A DNA stretch of 64,000 nt from Sphingomonas rhizophila (GTDB lineage Bacteria; Pseudomonadota; Alphaproteobacteria; Sphingomonadales; Sphingomonadaceae). The notes below the pieces were generated by a model. That model worked only from the letters and a program-made list of their open reading frames with translations. It had not been told where the DNA came from and did not search any database. The stretch's first letter is position 1, and the number at the start of each line of letters is the position of its first letter. Both the position numbers and the translations under genes were made by a program. The stretch covers positions 930,001-994,000 of the forward strand of contig NZ_CP060717.1 in assembly GCF_014396585.1 (NCBI RefSeq), written 5' to 3'. This document shows positions 1-10,700 of this stretch, piece by piece.

Positions 1-1
1 G

Positions 2-1489
2 TTCTACAAGAACATCACCGACAAGTTCGCCGCGATCGCGAAAGAGATCAAGAAGCGGCAGGAGATGGGCCAGCCGGTGCTGGTCGGCACCGTCTCCATC
101 GAGAAGTCGGAAATGCTGAGCGAATTCCTTCAGCAGGAAGGCATCCGCCACGAAGTCCTGAACGCTCGCTTCCACGAAAGCGAAGCGCATATCGTCGCGC
201 AGGCCGGCCGAATGGGCGCCGTCACCATCGCCACCAACATGGCCGGCCGCGGTACCGACATCAAACTGGGCGGCAACCTCGATTTCCGCATCGAGGACGA
301 ACTCAAGGACATGGCCGACGGTCCGGAGCGCGACGCCAAGATCAAGGAATTCGCGGACGAGATCGAGGCCGAACGTCAGCGCGTGCTCGCGGCCGGCGGT
401 CTGTTCGTGCTTGGCACCGAGCGGCACGAAAGCCGCCGCATCGACAACCAGCTTCGTGGCCGTTCTGGCCGTCAGGGCGATCCGGGCCTGTCCCGCTTCT
501 ACCTAAGCCTCGATGACGACCTGCTGCGCATCTTCGGGCCGGAGACAATGTTCTCGCGCCTCATGAACAAGAACCTCGAGGACGGCGAGGCGATCGTTTC
601 CCCGTGGATTTCGAAGGCGATCGAGACGGCGCAGAAGAAGGTCGAGGCGCGCAACTACGACATCCGCAAGCAGGTCGTCGAGTTCGATGACGTCATGAAC
701 GACCAGCGCAAGGTCATCTATGAACAGCGCGCCGACATCATGGATTCCGACCATGTCAGCGACGTTGTCGAGGACTTCCGCATTGAAACCATTGCGAGCC
801 TTGTCGCCGCAAGCTGTCCGCCGGGTACCTACCCGGAACAGTGGGACGTCGAGCGCCTTCGCACCGACATGCGCGAAGTGATGGGCCTCGACCTGCCGAT
901 TGAAGAATGGATGGCCGAAGAAGCGGTCGAGCCGGAGCTGATCGTCGAGCGGGTCGAAGCCCGGTCAAGCGAGATGATGGCGGAGAAGATCGCGTCGCTC
1001 GATCCGCAGCAGTGGATCCAGTTCGAAAAGCAGGTCCTGATCCAGAACCTCGACAATCACTGGAAAGAGCATCTCTCGACGCTCGATGCGCTTCGCCAGG
1101 TGATTTACCTGCGCAGTTATGCCCAGAAGAAGCCGATCGACGAGTATAAGCAGGAAGCGTTCATGCTTTTCGAACGCCTGCTCGTCGCGATCCGCGAGGA
1201 CGTGACCCGCACGCTGATGCGGACGCAAGTGCAGGTCGAGCAGGCTCCGCCGCCGCCGGTCCTCCCGGAATTCATCACGCACCATATCGACCCGCTCTCG
1301 GGCGACGACGACACGGCCGATCTCGATGCGGGCGCGATGGCGCGGATGTTTGACACGGCGCCTCCGGGTCAGGCCATCCCGGCGACCATGCCGGACGGCT
1401 CGCCGATCCCCGAGCCGGAAAGCCGCAACGCGCCGTGTCCGTGCGGATCAGGCCTGAAGTACAAGCACTGCCACGGCCAGTCGGCTTAA
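2..1489 (+). CDS. secA: Preprotein translocase ATPase SecA (3' part)
   Basis: This is the C-terminal 495 residues of SecA, the ATPase motor that drives unfolded preproteins through SecYEG; the 5' end lies outside the window. The frame is open from base 2. Visible landmarks are the helicase motif [14 protein letters not shown], the motif-VI-like stretch [10 protein letters not shown], the long helical scaffold and wing region, and the zinc-binding tail [14 protein letters not shown], which in known SecA proteins contacts SecB and phospholipid. The stop codon sits in the loop of a perfect hairpin shared with the convergent acyltransferase gene. The family assignment is not in doubt. Confidence 0.98.
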   Translation, partial: FYKNITDKFAAIAKEIKKRQEMGQPVLVGTVSIEKSEMLSEFLQQEGIRHEVLNARFHESEAHIVAQAGRMGAVTIATNMAGRGTDIKLGGNLDFRIEDELKDMADGPERDAKIKEFADEIEAERQRVLAAGGLFVLGTERHESRRIDNQLRGRSGRQGDPGLSRFYLSLDDDLLRIFGPETMFSRLMNKNLEDGEAIVSPWISKAIETAQKKVEARNYDIRKQVVEFDDVMNDQRKVIYEQRADIMDSDHVSDVVEDFRIETIASLVAASCPPGTYPEQWDVERLRTDMREVMGLDLPIEEWMAEEAVEPELIVERVEARSSEMMAEKIASLDPQQWIQFEKQVLIQNLDNHWKEHLSTLDALRQVIYLRSYAQKKPIDEYKQEAFMLFERLLVAIREDVTRTLMRTQVQVEQAPPPPVLPEFITHHIDPLSGDDDTADLDAGAMARMFDTAPPGQAIPATMPDGSPIPEPESRNAPCPCGSGLKYKHCHGQSA

Positions 1490-1502
1490 AACCAGCCGAC
1501 TG
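1478..1502. terminator. Hairpin between convergent secA and acyltransferase
   Basis: A perfect 9-bp stem (1478-1486 pairing with 1494-1502) with a 7-nt loop carries the secA stop codon. There is no T-run on either side, so it is not a classical intrinsic terminator. It could limit read-through between the two convergent genes or protect 3' ends. Confidence 0.5.
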
Positions 1503-1505
1503 CGC

Positions 1506-2624
1506 TTAGACGTAGACGCGCTGGCGCTTGGCTGCCTGGGTCCGGATCCAGTCCTGGGCAGGGCGCTCGAAGCGTTCGAAGACGAGACGCGACAGCACCA
1601 GTGTGACGGCGAGATAGCCGATCAGGAACAGCGGGCTGGCGACTGGCAGCGCAAATCCGCTCACGGCGGCAGCGATGGCGAGACCGAGTTGCAGCGGGAA
1701 ATGACAGAGGTAGCTTGAGTAGGTGAGGTTGCCGGCAACCTGGATCGGCCCCTCCCAACGCTCCAGCAAGCGCCATTCCTGCGCGGCGAGAAACAGCATC
1801 GGCGGAGCCGCCAGCAGCAGCGTAAACTGCAGGACCCCGCGCTCGCCCAGCATCCCCGTCCACCAGGCGCAACCGAGGACCGTGGCCAGCATCGCGGCGG
1901 CGACGAAGCGCGGGCCGGCGATGTCGTTCCCGCGGGCGGTCTTCAGCATCAGCTTCGCCGCCGCGCCGCCGGCGTAAAAGTATCCGGCGCAGATCAGGGC
2001 AGGGGATCCGATCCCCGCCACCATCGCCGCAAGGCAGACGACGACCGCGCCGCCAAGGAGCCACGGCGACGAACCCAGCCGCTTCACCGTCAGGAAGAAG
2101 ACGGCATAGACGAACACTTCCGCCGACACCGACCAGATCGGCCCGTTGAACGTATAGGGCATGGGCCCGAACCAGTGCGTCGCCATTCCCAGTTGCAGTA
2201 GAAAATTGGGGAGGTTGTTGTCGTGATAGACGAAGGAGCCGCCGGTCAGGGCCAAATGGATTGGCTGAAGCGCCGCGATGAGTAGCAGGGTGACGACATG
2301 CAGCGGGTAGAGGCGCGAAAAGCGCAGCCAGAAGAATTTGATCCCGCTTACCGCACCGCTGGCGATCGCTTCGCCATATTTCCAAAAGAAGATGAAGCCG
2401 CTGATCGCCCAGAAGATCTGCACGCCAAACTGGCCATAGCCGTAGAACAGGCTGAGCAGCGGGTAGAGCGGCTGATCTTCGCGGACGAAGGTCGGCGATC
2501 CGGCGGCTTCGTAGAAATGCTGGTAGTGCCAGATGAGCACCGACAGGGCGCACAGGAAGCGCACGACTTCCAGCCCGAGCATCTTGCTCGCGCCGCCGTG
2601 CGGTTCGGCCCGTGGTTCGCTCAT
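1506..2624 (-). CDS. Acyltransferase family 3 membrane protein
   Basis: The 372-residue polytopic protein matches the acyltransferase-3 (OafA/NodX/Oac) family, which O-acylates surface polysaccharides or other envelope glycans. The N-terminal RFLCALSVLIWHYQHF holds the conserved membrane His. About ten hydrophobic segments follow, and the C-terminal FERFERPAQ is typical of the family. I chose the ATG at 2624 because an AAGGAC ribosome-binding site lies 7 nt upstream; the frame stays open further upstream, but only opposite putA. It is divergent from putA and converges on secA. The acceptor glycan cannot be told from the sequence. Confidence 0.88.
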   Translation of the reverse strand: MSEPRAEPHGGASKMLGLEVVRFLCALSVLIWHYQHFYEAAGSPTFVREDQPLYPLLSLFYGYGQFGVQIFWAISGFIFFWKYGEAIASGAVSGIKFFWLRFSRLYPLHVVTLLLIAALQPIHLALTGGSFVYHDNNLPNFLLQLGMATHWFGPMPYTFNGPIWSVSAEVFVYAVFFLTVKRLGSSPWLLGGAVVVCLAAMVAGIGSPALICAGYFYAGGAAAKLMLKTARGNDIAGPRFVAAAMLATVLGCAWWTGMLGERGVLQFTLLLAAPPMLFLAAQEWRLLERWEGPIQVAGNLTYSSYLCHFPLQLGLAIAAAVSGFALPVASPLFLIGYLAVTLVLSRLVFERFERPAQDWIRTQAAKRQRVYV

Positions 2625-2717
2625 CTGCCCGTCCTTACCATTCACACTGCGCTGGAAAGTCGGCCGACCTCCCTTTATGCGCCGCCTCAACTTGTCGCCG
2701 ATAAGGGTTAGAAAAAG

Positions 2718-5700
2718 ATGATCGACCGTTCCGCGCTTCGTCGTGCCTACCGGCCCGACGAGAACCTCCTTGTCCTTGATCGGCTTCAGGAGGCGCGTCT
2801 CGACGGGCAGCAGCAGGGCGAAGCCGGTAAGATGGCGCGGACGCTGGTCAATGCCGTGCGCGGCCACAAGGCGGCCGGTCTCGACGCTTTCCTGCAGGCC
2901 TATGACCTGGGCAGCGACGAGGGAATCGCGCTGATGTGCCTGGCCGAAGCGCTGCTGCGCGTTCCCGATGCGGCGACCGCCGACGACCTGATCGCAGACA
3001 AGCTGACCGGGCCGCAATGGGCGGAGAAGCTTGGTGGAAGCCGATCGACCTTCGTCAACGCCGCGACCTTCTCGCTGCTGTTGACCGGCAAGGTGCTGGA
3101 AGAGGCCAACGACACGACCGAAAGCTGGCGCGCGGCGCTCGGACGGGCGGTCGGCCGCCTTGGCGAGCCGGTGATCCGCACCGCAGTCGCGCAGGCGATG
3201 AAGATCCTCGGCCGTCAATTCGTGTTCGGCCGCACCATCGAAGAGGCATTGAAGCGGGCCAAGCCCGAGCAGGCAAAGGGGTGGAGCCACAGCTTCGACA
3301 TGCTAGGCGAAGCAGCCAAGACGCACGCCGACGCCGCGCGCTATGCCAAGGCCTATGGCGACGCGTTGGACACCATCGCCGCCAGCGCGAAGGGCGGGTT
3401 CAAGGCGGCGCCGGGCATCTCGGTCAAGCTGTCGGCGCTCCATCCGCGCTACGAGTGGAGCCATGCGGAGGAAGCCAAGGCGGCGATCCTGCCGGTGCTG
3501 CGCGACCTCGCCGCCAAGGCGTCGGCCGCCGACGTCCACTTCACCATCGATGCCGAGGAAGCCGACCGGCTCGAACTGTCGCTCGATCTGATCGAGGCGA
3601 TTGCCGCCGACGACGCCCTGTTTGCCAATGGTTGGGGCGGGTTCGGCATGGCGCTCCAGGCCTATTCGAAGCGCGCCGTCCCGCTGTGCGACTGGGTGGT
3701 GGCGCTGGGCCGCAAGTACAAGCGGATGCTGATGGTTCGCTTGGTCAAGGGCGCCTATTGGGACAGCGAGATCAAGATGGCGCAGGTCGCCGGCCTGACC
3801 GACTATCCGGTCTTCACGCGCAAGGTCGCGACGGATGTCAGCTACCTTGCTTGCGCCAAGCGGCTGCTCGCTGCGCCGGACTGTATCTACGCGGCCTTTG
3901 CGACGCACAACGCCAACACCATCGGCGCTGTGAAGGCGATCGCCGGCAAGACCCCCTTCGAGTTCCAGCGGCTCCACGGGATGGGCGAGGGGCTTTACGA
4001 GGAACTGGCGAAACTGGAGCAGGGGATTGGCGATCCGGTGACGCCGGTGCGCATCTACGCGCCGGTCGGCAGCCACAAGGAATTGCTCGCTTACCTCGTC
4101 CGCCGTCTGCTGGAGAACGGCGCCAACAGCAGCTTCGTCAATCGCGTCGCCGACGACGACGTTCCGGTCGACCAGCTCGTCCGCGATCCGGTCGCGGACC
4201 TGGCCGCGCTTGAACCGAAGCGCAACCCGTCGATCCCGCTGCCCAACGAGATCTTCGGCAAGAGCCGCCGCAACAGCGCCGGCTGCGACTTGTCGGACCC
4301 GCTGGTCCGCGAACCGTTGCTGGAACGGCTGAAGGCGATGGAAAGCCGCGACTGGACGGCCAAGCCGACATTGGGGAACGGCGAGGCACGACCCGTGACG
4401 TCGCCGGTGGATCGACGGATCAAAATTGGCACCGTATTCGAACCGAGTGCTGCCGAGGTAGACCGGATGGTCGAGGCTGCCGACCGCGCGCAGCCGGCGT
4501 GGGATGCGCTCGGCGGCGAAGCGCGCGCCAAGCTGCTCGACCGCGCTGCCGACCTTTATGAAGAGCATGCCGAGGAATTTTTCTCGCTGTGCACTCGGGA
4601 AGCCGGGAAGACGCTGGTCGATGCCGTCCTGGAAGTGCGCGAAGCAGTCGATTTCCTGAGGTTCTACGCCAACGAGGCGCGGCGCCAGTTCACCACGCCG
4701 CTTAGGCTGCCCGGTCCGACCGGAGAGCATAACGAGCTCCGCCTCCACGGCCGCGGCGTGTTCGCCGCCATCTCGCCGTGGAACTTCCCGCTGGCGATCT
4801 TCACCGGCCTGGCGTCGGCGCCACTGGCTGCAGGGAACGCCGTCATCGCCAAACCCGCCGGCCAGACACCGCTAATCGGCGCACTCGCCATCGACCTGAT
4901 GCACAAGGCCGGCATTCCCAAGGCGATCGTCCAGCTGGCGCCGGGATCGGGCCAGGTCGTCGGCGGCGCGCTGACCGCCCATCCGCAGCTTGCCGGCGTG
5001 GTATTCACCGGCTCCAACGCGACCGCGCGCTCGATCAACCTCACGCTCGCCAACCGCGAAGGACCGATCATTCCGTTCATCGCCGAAACCGGTGGCCAGA
5101 ACGCGATGATCGTCGATTCCTCCGCGTTGCCGGAGCAGGTCACCCGGGACGTGATTTCCTCTGCGTTCCAGAGCGCCGGACAGCGTTGCTCGGCGCTACG
5201 CGTGCTGTGCGTCCAGGATGATGTCGCCGATTCGATGCTGGAGATGATCTCCGGCGCGATGCGGGCACTGACCATCGGCGATCCGGCCGACGTCCGCACC
5301 GACGTCGGCCCGGTGATCGACGAGGGGGCGAAGAAGGCGCTCGACGATCATCTTGGGGAATTGAAGACGGTTGGTCGCCTGCTGACCGAGATCGATCTGC
5401 CCGCGGGGACGGAGCACGGCTACTTCGTCAAGCCGTCGATGTACGAGATCAAGGGCCTGGCCGACCTCGACCGCGAGCATTTCGGACCGATCCTTCACGT
5501 CGTCCGGTGGAAGTCGGGGCAACTCGACAGGCTGATCGCGGATATCAATGCCACCGGATACGGGCTGACTCTCGGCCTTCAGAGCCGCATCGACACCACC
5601 CGGGACTATGTCGAGGCCAACGCGCGTGTCGGCAACCTTTACGTCAACCGCAACCAGATCGGCGCGGTGGTCGAAAGCCAGCCGTTCGGCGGCGAGGGGC

Positions 5701-5828
5701 TCAGCGGCACCGGGCCGAAGGCGGGCGGCCCGCACTATGTCGCGCGCTTTGCCACCGAGCGGGTGACCTGCATCGACACGACGGCGGCGGGCGGCAATGC
5801 CAGCCTGATGGCGGCGATGGAGGGCTGA
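2718..5828 (+). CDS. putA: Bifunctional proline dehydrogenase / L-glutamate gamma-semialdehyde dehydrogenase PutA
   Basis: This 1036-residue protein oxidises proline to glutamate in two steps. The FAD-dependent proline dehydrogenase barrel is in the N-terminal half (GISVKLSALHPRYE near residue 235, LMVRLVKGAYWDSEIK near 338). The NAD-dependent aldehyde dehydrogenase starts near residue 530, with catalytic Glu790 (FIAETGGQN) and Cys824 (SAGQRCSALR), spaced 34 residues apart as in the family. At this length it is a short PutA without the N-terminal ribbon-helix-helix repressor domain of the enterobacterial enzyme, so it should be purely enzymatic. It is divergent from the acyltransferase gene and followed by a strong hairpin. 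Confidence 0.97.
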   Translation: MIDRSALRRAYRPDENLLVLDRLQEARLDGQQQGEAGKMARTLVNAVRGHKAAGLDAFLQAYDLGSDEGIALMCLAEALLRVPDAATADDLIADKLTGPQWAEKLGGSRSTFVNAATFSLLLTGKVLEEANDTTESWRAALGRAVGRLGEPVIRTAVAQAMKILGRQFVFGRTIEEALKRAKPEQAKGWSHSFDMLGEAAKTHADAARYAKAYGDALDTIAASAKGGFKAAPGISVKLSALHPRYEWSHAEEAKAAILPVLRDLAAKASAADVHFTIDAEEADRLELSLDLIEAIAADDALFANGWGGFGMALQAYSKRAVPLCDWVVALGRKYKRMLMVRLVKGAYWDSEIKMAQVAGLTDYPVFTRKVATDVSYLACAKRLLAAPDCIYAAFATHNANTIGAVKAIAGKTPFEFQRLHGMGEGLYEELAKLEQGIGDPVTPVRIYAPVGSHKELLAYLVRRLLENGANSSFVNRVADDDVPVDQLVRDPVADLAALEPKRNPSIPLPNEIFGKSRRNSAGCDLSDPLVREPLLERLKAMESRDWTAKPTLGNGEARPVTSPVDRRIKIGTVFEPSAAEVDRMVEAADRAQPAWDALGGEARAKLLDRAADLYEEHAEEFFSLCTREAGKTLVDAVLEVREAVDFLRFYANEARRQFTTPLRLPGPTGEHNELRLHGRGVFAAISPWNFPLAIFTGLASAPLAAGNAVIAKPAGQTPLIGALAIDLMHKAGIPKAIVQLAPGSGQVVGGALTAHPQLAGVVFTGSNATARSINLTLANREGPIIPFIAETGGQNAMIVDSSALPEQVTRDVISSAFQSAGQRCSALRVLCVQDDVADSMLEMISGAMRALTIGDPADVRTDVGPVIDEGAKKALDDHLGELKTVGRLLTEIDLPAGTEHGYFVKPSMYEIKGLADLDREHFGPILHVVRWKSGQLDRLIADINATGYGLTLGLQSRIDTTRDYVEANARVGNLYVNRNQIGAVVESQPFGGEGLSGTGPKAGGPHYVARFATERVTCIDTTAAGGNASLMAAMEG

Positions 5829-5835
5829 AACAAAA

Positions 5836-5861
5836 AAACGGCGGGGGAAACCCCGCCGTTT
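5836..5861 (-). terminator. Intrinsic terminator downstream of tRNA-Asn (also faces putA)
   Basis: An 11-bp GC-rich stem with a GAAA loop, seen from the plus strand, is flanked by a run of A residues at its plus-strand start. On the minus strand the hairpin is therefore followed by a T-run, which makes it a classical terminator for the tRNA-Asn transcript. Only three T residues follow on the putA side, so termination there should be weaker. Confidence 0.85.
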
Positions 5862-5877
5862 GCGTTCCGTCAGAAAA

Positions 5878-5952
5878 TGGCTCCCCGAGTTGGATTCGAA
5901 CCAACGACCAAGTGATTAACAGTCACCTACTCTACCGCTGAGCTATCGGGGA
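5878..5952 (-). tRNA. tRNA-Asn (GTT)
   Basis: The minus strand folds as a cloverleaf: acceptor TCCCCGA pairs with TCGGGGA, the D arm contains AGCTCAGCGGTAGAG, the anticodon loop CTGTTAA gives GTT, and the T arm contains GGTTCGAATCC. The CCA end is encoded. The 75-nt gene stands alone and is followed by an intrinsic terminator. Confidence 0.97.
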
Positions 5953-6009
5953 GCGGTCCTCATCGGACGAGCGCGCCTATGACGCAGCGAAACCAGATTC
6001 GCAACCCTC

Positions 6010-6822
6010 TTATGTCGCGAATTGCTCCATCGCGATCCGTTCGTCGAGCGCATGTTCGGGATCGAACAGCAGGGTGAGCTCGACACTCCGGTCAAGCCGA
6101 ACTCCGACCGTGGCGACGTCGCGGACCTCGAACTGGTCGGCGACGGCCGATACGGGTCGATTGGGTGCCTCCAGCACTCGGAACTGGATGTTGACGTCAT
6201 CGGGCAGGATCGCGCCCGACCAGCGGCGGGGCCGGAAGGGACTGATTGGCGTCAGCGCCAGCATCCGTGCCGCCAGCGGCAGGATTGGGCCGTTGGCGCT
6301 GAGGTTGTAGGCCGTCGATCCCGCCGGCGTCGCCACCAGCACGCCGTCGGCGACCAACTCCGGCAATACGACCCGGCCATTTACGCAAATCTCGATCTTT
6401 GCGGTCTGGCGGGTTTCGCGCAGCAGCGAGACTTCGTTGATCGCGGGATTGGTGAGCACCTCGCCATCGATGGTCGTCGCGGTCATCGCGAGGGGAGCGA
6501 CCTTGATGCGCTTGGCTCCATCGAGCCGCTCACCGAGCCGGTCGAGCCGCCATTCGTTCATCAGGAAGCCGACCGTCCCGCGGTTCATGCCGAACACCGG
6601 CCGCGGCGAACCGTCCGCCAGCATCGCGTGAAGGGTCTGGAGCATGAAGCCGTCGCCGCCCAGCGCAACCAGCGCTGTCGCGTCCCCTTCGTTCGCCCAG
6701 CTAAAGCGGCGGCGAAGCATTTTCTCCGCCGCTTGAGCGGCTTCCGTGGGGGACGCGGTCAGCGCAAAGCCGCGCGCGGCAAGATCCCGCGGGTCCGTCA
6801 CGTTGGCCAGGCCCTGCTGCAC
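6010..6822 (-). CDS. nadK: NAD kinase
   Basis: This enzyme phosphorylates NAD to NADP. The diagnostic ATP-NAD kinase motifs are present: LVALGGDGFMLQTLH near the N-terminus, NRGTVGFLMNEW, NPAINEVSLLRE, and TPAGSTAYNLSANGPI. I chose the GTG at 6822 (270 residues) because a GGAG lies about 8 nt upstream and the length then suits the family. An ATG at 6906 (298 residues) and a GTG at 6801 are alternatives; the longer start lacks an obvious ribosome-binding site and would crowd the divergent EAL gene. The assignment is firm and the start is not. Confidence 0.93.
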   Translation of the reverse strand: MQQGLANVTDPRDLAARGFALTASPTEAAQAAEKMLRRRFSWANEGDATALVALGGDGFMLQTLHAMLADGSPRPVFGMNRGTVGFLMNEWRLDRLGERLDGAKRIKVAPLAMTATTIDGEVLTNPAINEVSLLRETRQTAKIEICVNGRVVLPELVADGVLVATPAGSTAYNLSANGPILPLAARMLALTPISPFRPRRWSGAILPDDVNIQFRVLEAPNRPVSAVADQFEVRDVATVGVRLDRSVELTLLFDPEHALDERIAMEQFAT

Positions 6823-6956
6823 GAACACGCTCCGGGAAAGGGGCTGAAACTGACGGGAAGCATAGCCGAATATTCCGGTCACGCTACCTGTCCCGTATCG
6901 TGACATGGCCAGCGCCAGACTTGGGGACGCAACAGGCGAAGGGTAACTCGACCGCC

Positions 6957-7790
6957 ATGTCCACCGCACCCACCCACCCATCGCTCCGGGCATCGGACCA
7001 CGCAGCGGAACCGCCGCCGGCTCCCATGTTCGATTGTCAGCTGGACGAGGCGATCCGCCTCGATGCCATCGATATCCAGTTCCAGCCGCAGATCGACCCG
7101 GTCGGCGGGCGCGTGACTGGTGCGGAAGCGCTGGCGCGGTGGGACGAGTGTGCGACGGCCGACGAGCTGTTCGATCGCGCAGAGCGTGCCCGCTTGGGCG
7201 AACGGCTGTCGCGGACGGTGCAGCGCAAGGCGATCGCGATGGCCGCGCGCTGGCAGGGACCGCTGGGCAAGCTGCGCCTGTCGATCAACGCGCTCCCGGC
7301 CGACCTCAACCGTGCTGAATATGACCAATGGCTTCTGGATGTCCTTGATGCCGAAGGCCTCGATCCGTCGCGCCTGACGCTCGAGATCGTCGAGAGCGCG
7401 CTACTGGTCGACCGCCCTGCGGTCGCGGAGCGCCTTGAGCGTCTGCGTGAGGTCGGCATCCGCATCGCCGTCGACGATTTCGGCACCGGCTATGCCAACC
7501 TGGCCTATCTCACGTCGTTGCCGCTGGATTGGCTCAAGATCGACCGTGCCCTGGTGGCGGACATTGTCGGCGGCGCGCGCGACCAGATCGTCGTCAAGGC
7601 GATGATCCGGATGGCCCGCGATCTCGGCCTTCGAGTGACGGTCGAGGGCGTCGAAACGGCGGCGCAGCTTCAACTGCTCGCCGCATGGGGCGCCGACAGT
7701 TATCAGGGCTTCCTTGGCGCCGGAGCGCTCAACGAGGTCGAACTCGACCGGTTCGTCACCGCGGCCAATTCGCCGAGGATCGCAGCCTAG
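6957..7790 (+). CDS. Stand-alone EAL-domain cyclic-di-GMP phosphodiesterase
   Basis: The 277-residue protein consists almost entirely of an EAL domain, which hydrolyses the second messenger c-di-GMP to pGpG. The catalytic set looks complete: GAEALARW (Glu57), SINALP, the ESALL glutamate, DDFGTGYANL, LKIDRAL, VTVEGVET and YQGF. There is no GGDEF, PAS or membrane segment, only about 25 Pro/Ala-rich residues before the domain. I chose the ATG at 6957; an in-frame ATG at 6900 would overlap nadK. It is divergent from nadK and overlaps the 3' end of mfd by 4 bp. Input control of its activity is not visible. Confidence 0.9.
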   Translation: MSTAPTHPSLRASDHAAEPPPAPMFDCQLDEAIRLDAIDIQFQPQIDPVGGRVTGAEALARWDECATADELFDRAERARLGERLSRTVQRKAIAMAARWQGPLGKLRLSINALPADLNRAEYDQWLLDVLDAEGLDPSRLTLEIVESALLVDRPAVAERLERLREVGIRIAVDDFGTGYANLAYLTSLPLDWLKIDRALVADIVGGARDQIVVKAMIRMARDLGLRVTVEGVETAAQLQLLAAWGADSYQGFLGAGALNEVELDRFVTAANSPRIAA

Positions 7791-10700
7791 GCGGGCTCCG
7801 GCTCACGCTGGGTCGCCTGCTCACCGGCGGCGACCACGCGCATCAGCCCGCGCGACAACTGGACCGCGCCATTGAGCCGTGCCTCACCGGTCGGCCATTC
7901 GCGGCTGACGACCAGCTTGCTGTCGGGCCGCAGCTTGGCCGCGCCCTTCAACCGGTCCACATAGGCGAGCAGCCCGGCAAGGTCGGGGAAGCCACCGTCT
8001 GCGAAGGTGATGAGCGCGCCCTTGGCGCCGACGTCAAGCTTGGCGATGCACGCCTTGCGGCAATTGATCTTGGTTTCAACAATTTGCAGGAGGTTTTGCG
8101 TTTCCTGCGGCAGGTCGCCGAAGCGATCGATCAGCTCGGCGGCGAACTCTTCGACTTCCTGGCGGCTGTCGAATTCACCCAACCGGCGGTAGAGGCCCAT
8201 GCGAAGATCGAGGTCGGGGACATAGGTTTCGGGGATGAGGATCGGTGCTTCGACGCTGATCTGCGGCGTGAATTCCTCGCGCCGTTCCGAATGGCCCGAC
8301 TTGAGGTCGAGGATCGCGTCCTCCAGCATCGACTGGTAAAGCTCGAACCCCACTTCCTTGATATGGCCGGACTGCTCGTCGCCGAGCAGATTGCCGGCAC
8401 CGCGGATGTCGAGGTCGTGGCTGGCGAGCTGGAAGCCCGCGCCGAGGCTGTCGAGGTTGGCGAGTACCTGCAGCCGCTTGTCGGCATCCTCGGTGACGAC
8501 GCGATTGGTTTCGGTCGTGAGGTAGGCGTAGGCGCGGGTCTTCGACCGGCCGACGCGGCCACGGAGCTGGTAAAGCTGGGCAAGACCGAATCGATCGGCG
8601 CGATAGACGATCAGCGTGTTGGCACTGGGGATGTCGAGCCCGCTCTCGACAATGGTGGTCGACAGCAGCACGTCATATTGCCGGTCGTAAAAGGCGCTCA
8701 TGCGCTGCTCGACCTCGGTCGGGCTCATCTGGCCATGCGCGGTGACCGCCTTTACCTCCGGCACCTCCTCGGCCAGCCACTTCTCGAGGTCGGGCAGGTC
8801 GGCGATCCGCGGTGCGACGAGGAAACTCTGTCCGCCGCGATAATGTTCGCGGAGCAGCGCTTCCCGCATCACCACCGGATCCCACGGCGCGACGTAGGTG
8901 CGAACCGCCAGCCGGTCGACCGGCGGGGTCTGGATGACCGACAGTTCGCGAAGACCCGACATTGCCATCTGCAACGTGCGCGGGATCGGGGTAGCGGTGA
9001 GAGTAAGGACATGGACGTCCTCGCGGAGGGCCTTCAACCGCTCCTTGTGGGCGACTCCGAAATGCTGCTCCTCGTCGACAATGACGAGACCCAGCTTCTT
9101 GAACTTCAATCCTTTTCCAAGGATGGCATGGGTGCCGACGACGATGTCCACCGTGCCCTTTTCCAGCCCTTCCTTGGTGGCTTTTGCTTCTGCCGACGGG
9201 ACCAGGCGCGACAAGCGGCCCACTTCGATCGGAAAGCCGGAGAAGCGCGCCTTGAAATTCGCATAATGCTGGCGGGCGAGGAGGGTGGTCGGGCAGATCA
9301 GCGCGACCTGCTGGCCAGCCATTGCCGCGACGAATGCAGCACGCAGCGCCACCTCCGTCTTGCCGAAACCGACGTCGCCGCACACCAGCCGGTCCATCGG
9401 GCGACCGCTCTGCAGATCGTCGAGGACGTCGCTGATGGCGCGATCCTGGTCCTCGGTCTCTTCGTAAGGGAAGCGGTCGACGAACTGCGGAAAGGCAGAG
9501 TCGGTCTCGATCGTGCGGCCCGGGCGGGTGGCGCGGAGGGCGGCGGTCTTGATCAGTTCACCCGCGATCTCGCGGATCCGCTCCTTCATCCTCGCTTTGC
9601 GCCGCTGCCACGCTTCGCCACCGAGCCGGTCGAGCGAGGCCTTTTCGCTTTCGGAACCGTAGCGGGTAAGGACGTCGATATTCTCGACCGGCACGTAGAG
9701 CTTGTCGCCGCCGGCATAGGACAGCGCGACGCAATCGTGGGGCGCCTTGCCGACCTGGATCGACGTCAGCCCCTCGTAGCGGCCGATGCCGTGGTCGGCG
9801 TGGACGACGAGATCGCCCGGCGATAACGCCGCCAGTTCGGCGAGGAAGGCGTCGGCGCTCTTGCGGCGCTTCTTGCGGCGGACCAGCCGGTCGCCGAGCA
9901 TGTCCTGCTCGGTCAGCACCGCGACGTCAGCGGCGGTGAAGCCGTGGTCGAGGGCAGGACCAGCAGCGCGGCGGCCGCCTTGCTGCCGAGCGCTTCCTGC
10001 CAGGTGCGGACCTGCGCCAGTTGCTTCAGGCCATGGTCTTCGAGCAGCCCGGCCAGACGCTCGCGAGCGCCGGCGCTATAGCTGGCGAGAATTACTTTCT
10101 TGCCGTCTTTCCGTAGCTTGCTAACATAAGCTGCGACGGCTTCGTACACATTGGCGTTCTGCGCCCGCTCGGCGCCGAAGTCGCGCGGCCCATCGACGGC
10201 GAAGTCGATCACCCGGTCGCTTTCGGGTTCGCGGAAGGAAGTCGCTAGATGGATCGGGTGCCCGCGTACCGCGTCGTCCCATTCTTTCTTCGCCAGATAA
10301 AGGGCGCTCGGCGCCAGCGGGCGATAGCTCCCCGGCTCCGCCACCATCGCCCGTTCGCGATTGGCGAAATAGTCCTCAATCGCCTCGCGCCGCTGTTCCA
10401 GCGCGTTGTCGCTGCCGGTGTCCCGCACGATCATGTCATTGTCGCCGAGGTGATCGAAGAGGCTTGCCAGCTTTTCCTCGAACAGCGGTAGCCAATGCTC
10501 CATGCCGCTCAGTCGGCGGCCCTCGCTGACCGCCTGGTAGAGCGGGTCTCCGGTGGCATTGCCGCCGAATTGCTCACGGTAACGTGCCCGGAAGCGCTTC
10601 ACCGTTTCCTCGTCCAGCAGGGCCTCGCTGGCCGGCATAAGCGTAAATGCCTCCGCAGGGCCGGTGGTGCGCTGGTCGGCGGGGTCGAAGCGGCGCATCG

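Noticed and set aside
7529..9826. A 765-codon plus-strand open frame opposite mfd
   Set aside because: It is the antisense shadow of mfd, whose motifs are unmistakable. High GC produces such long shadows.
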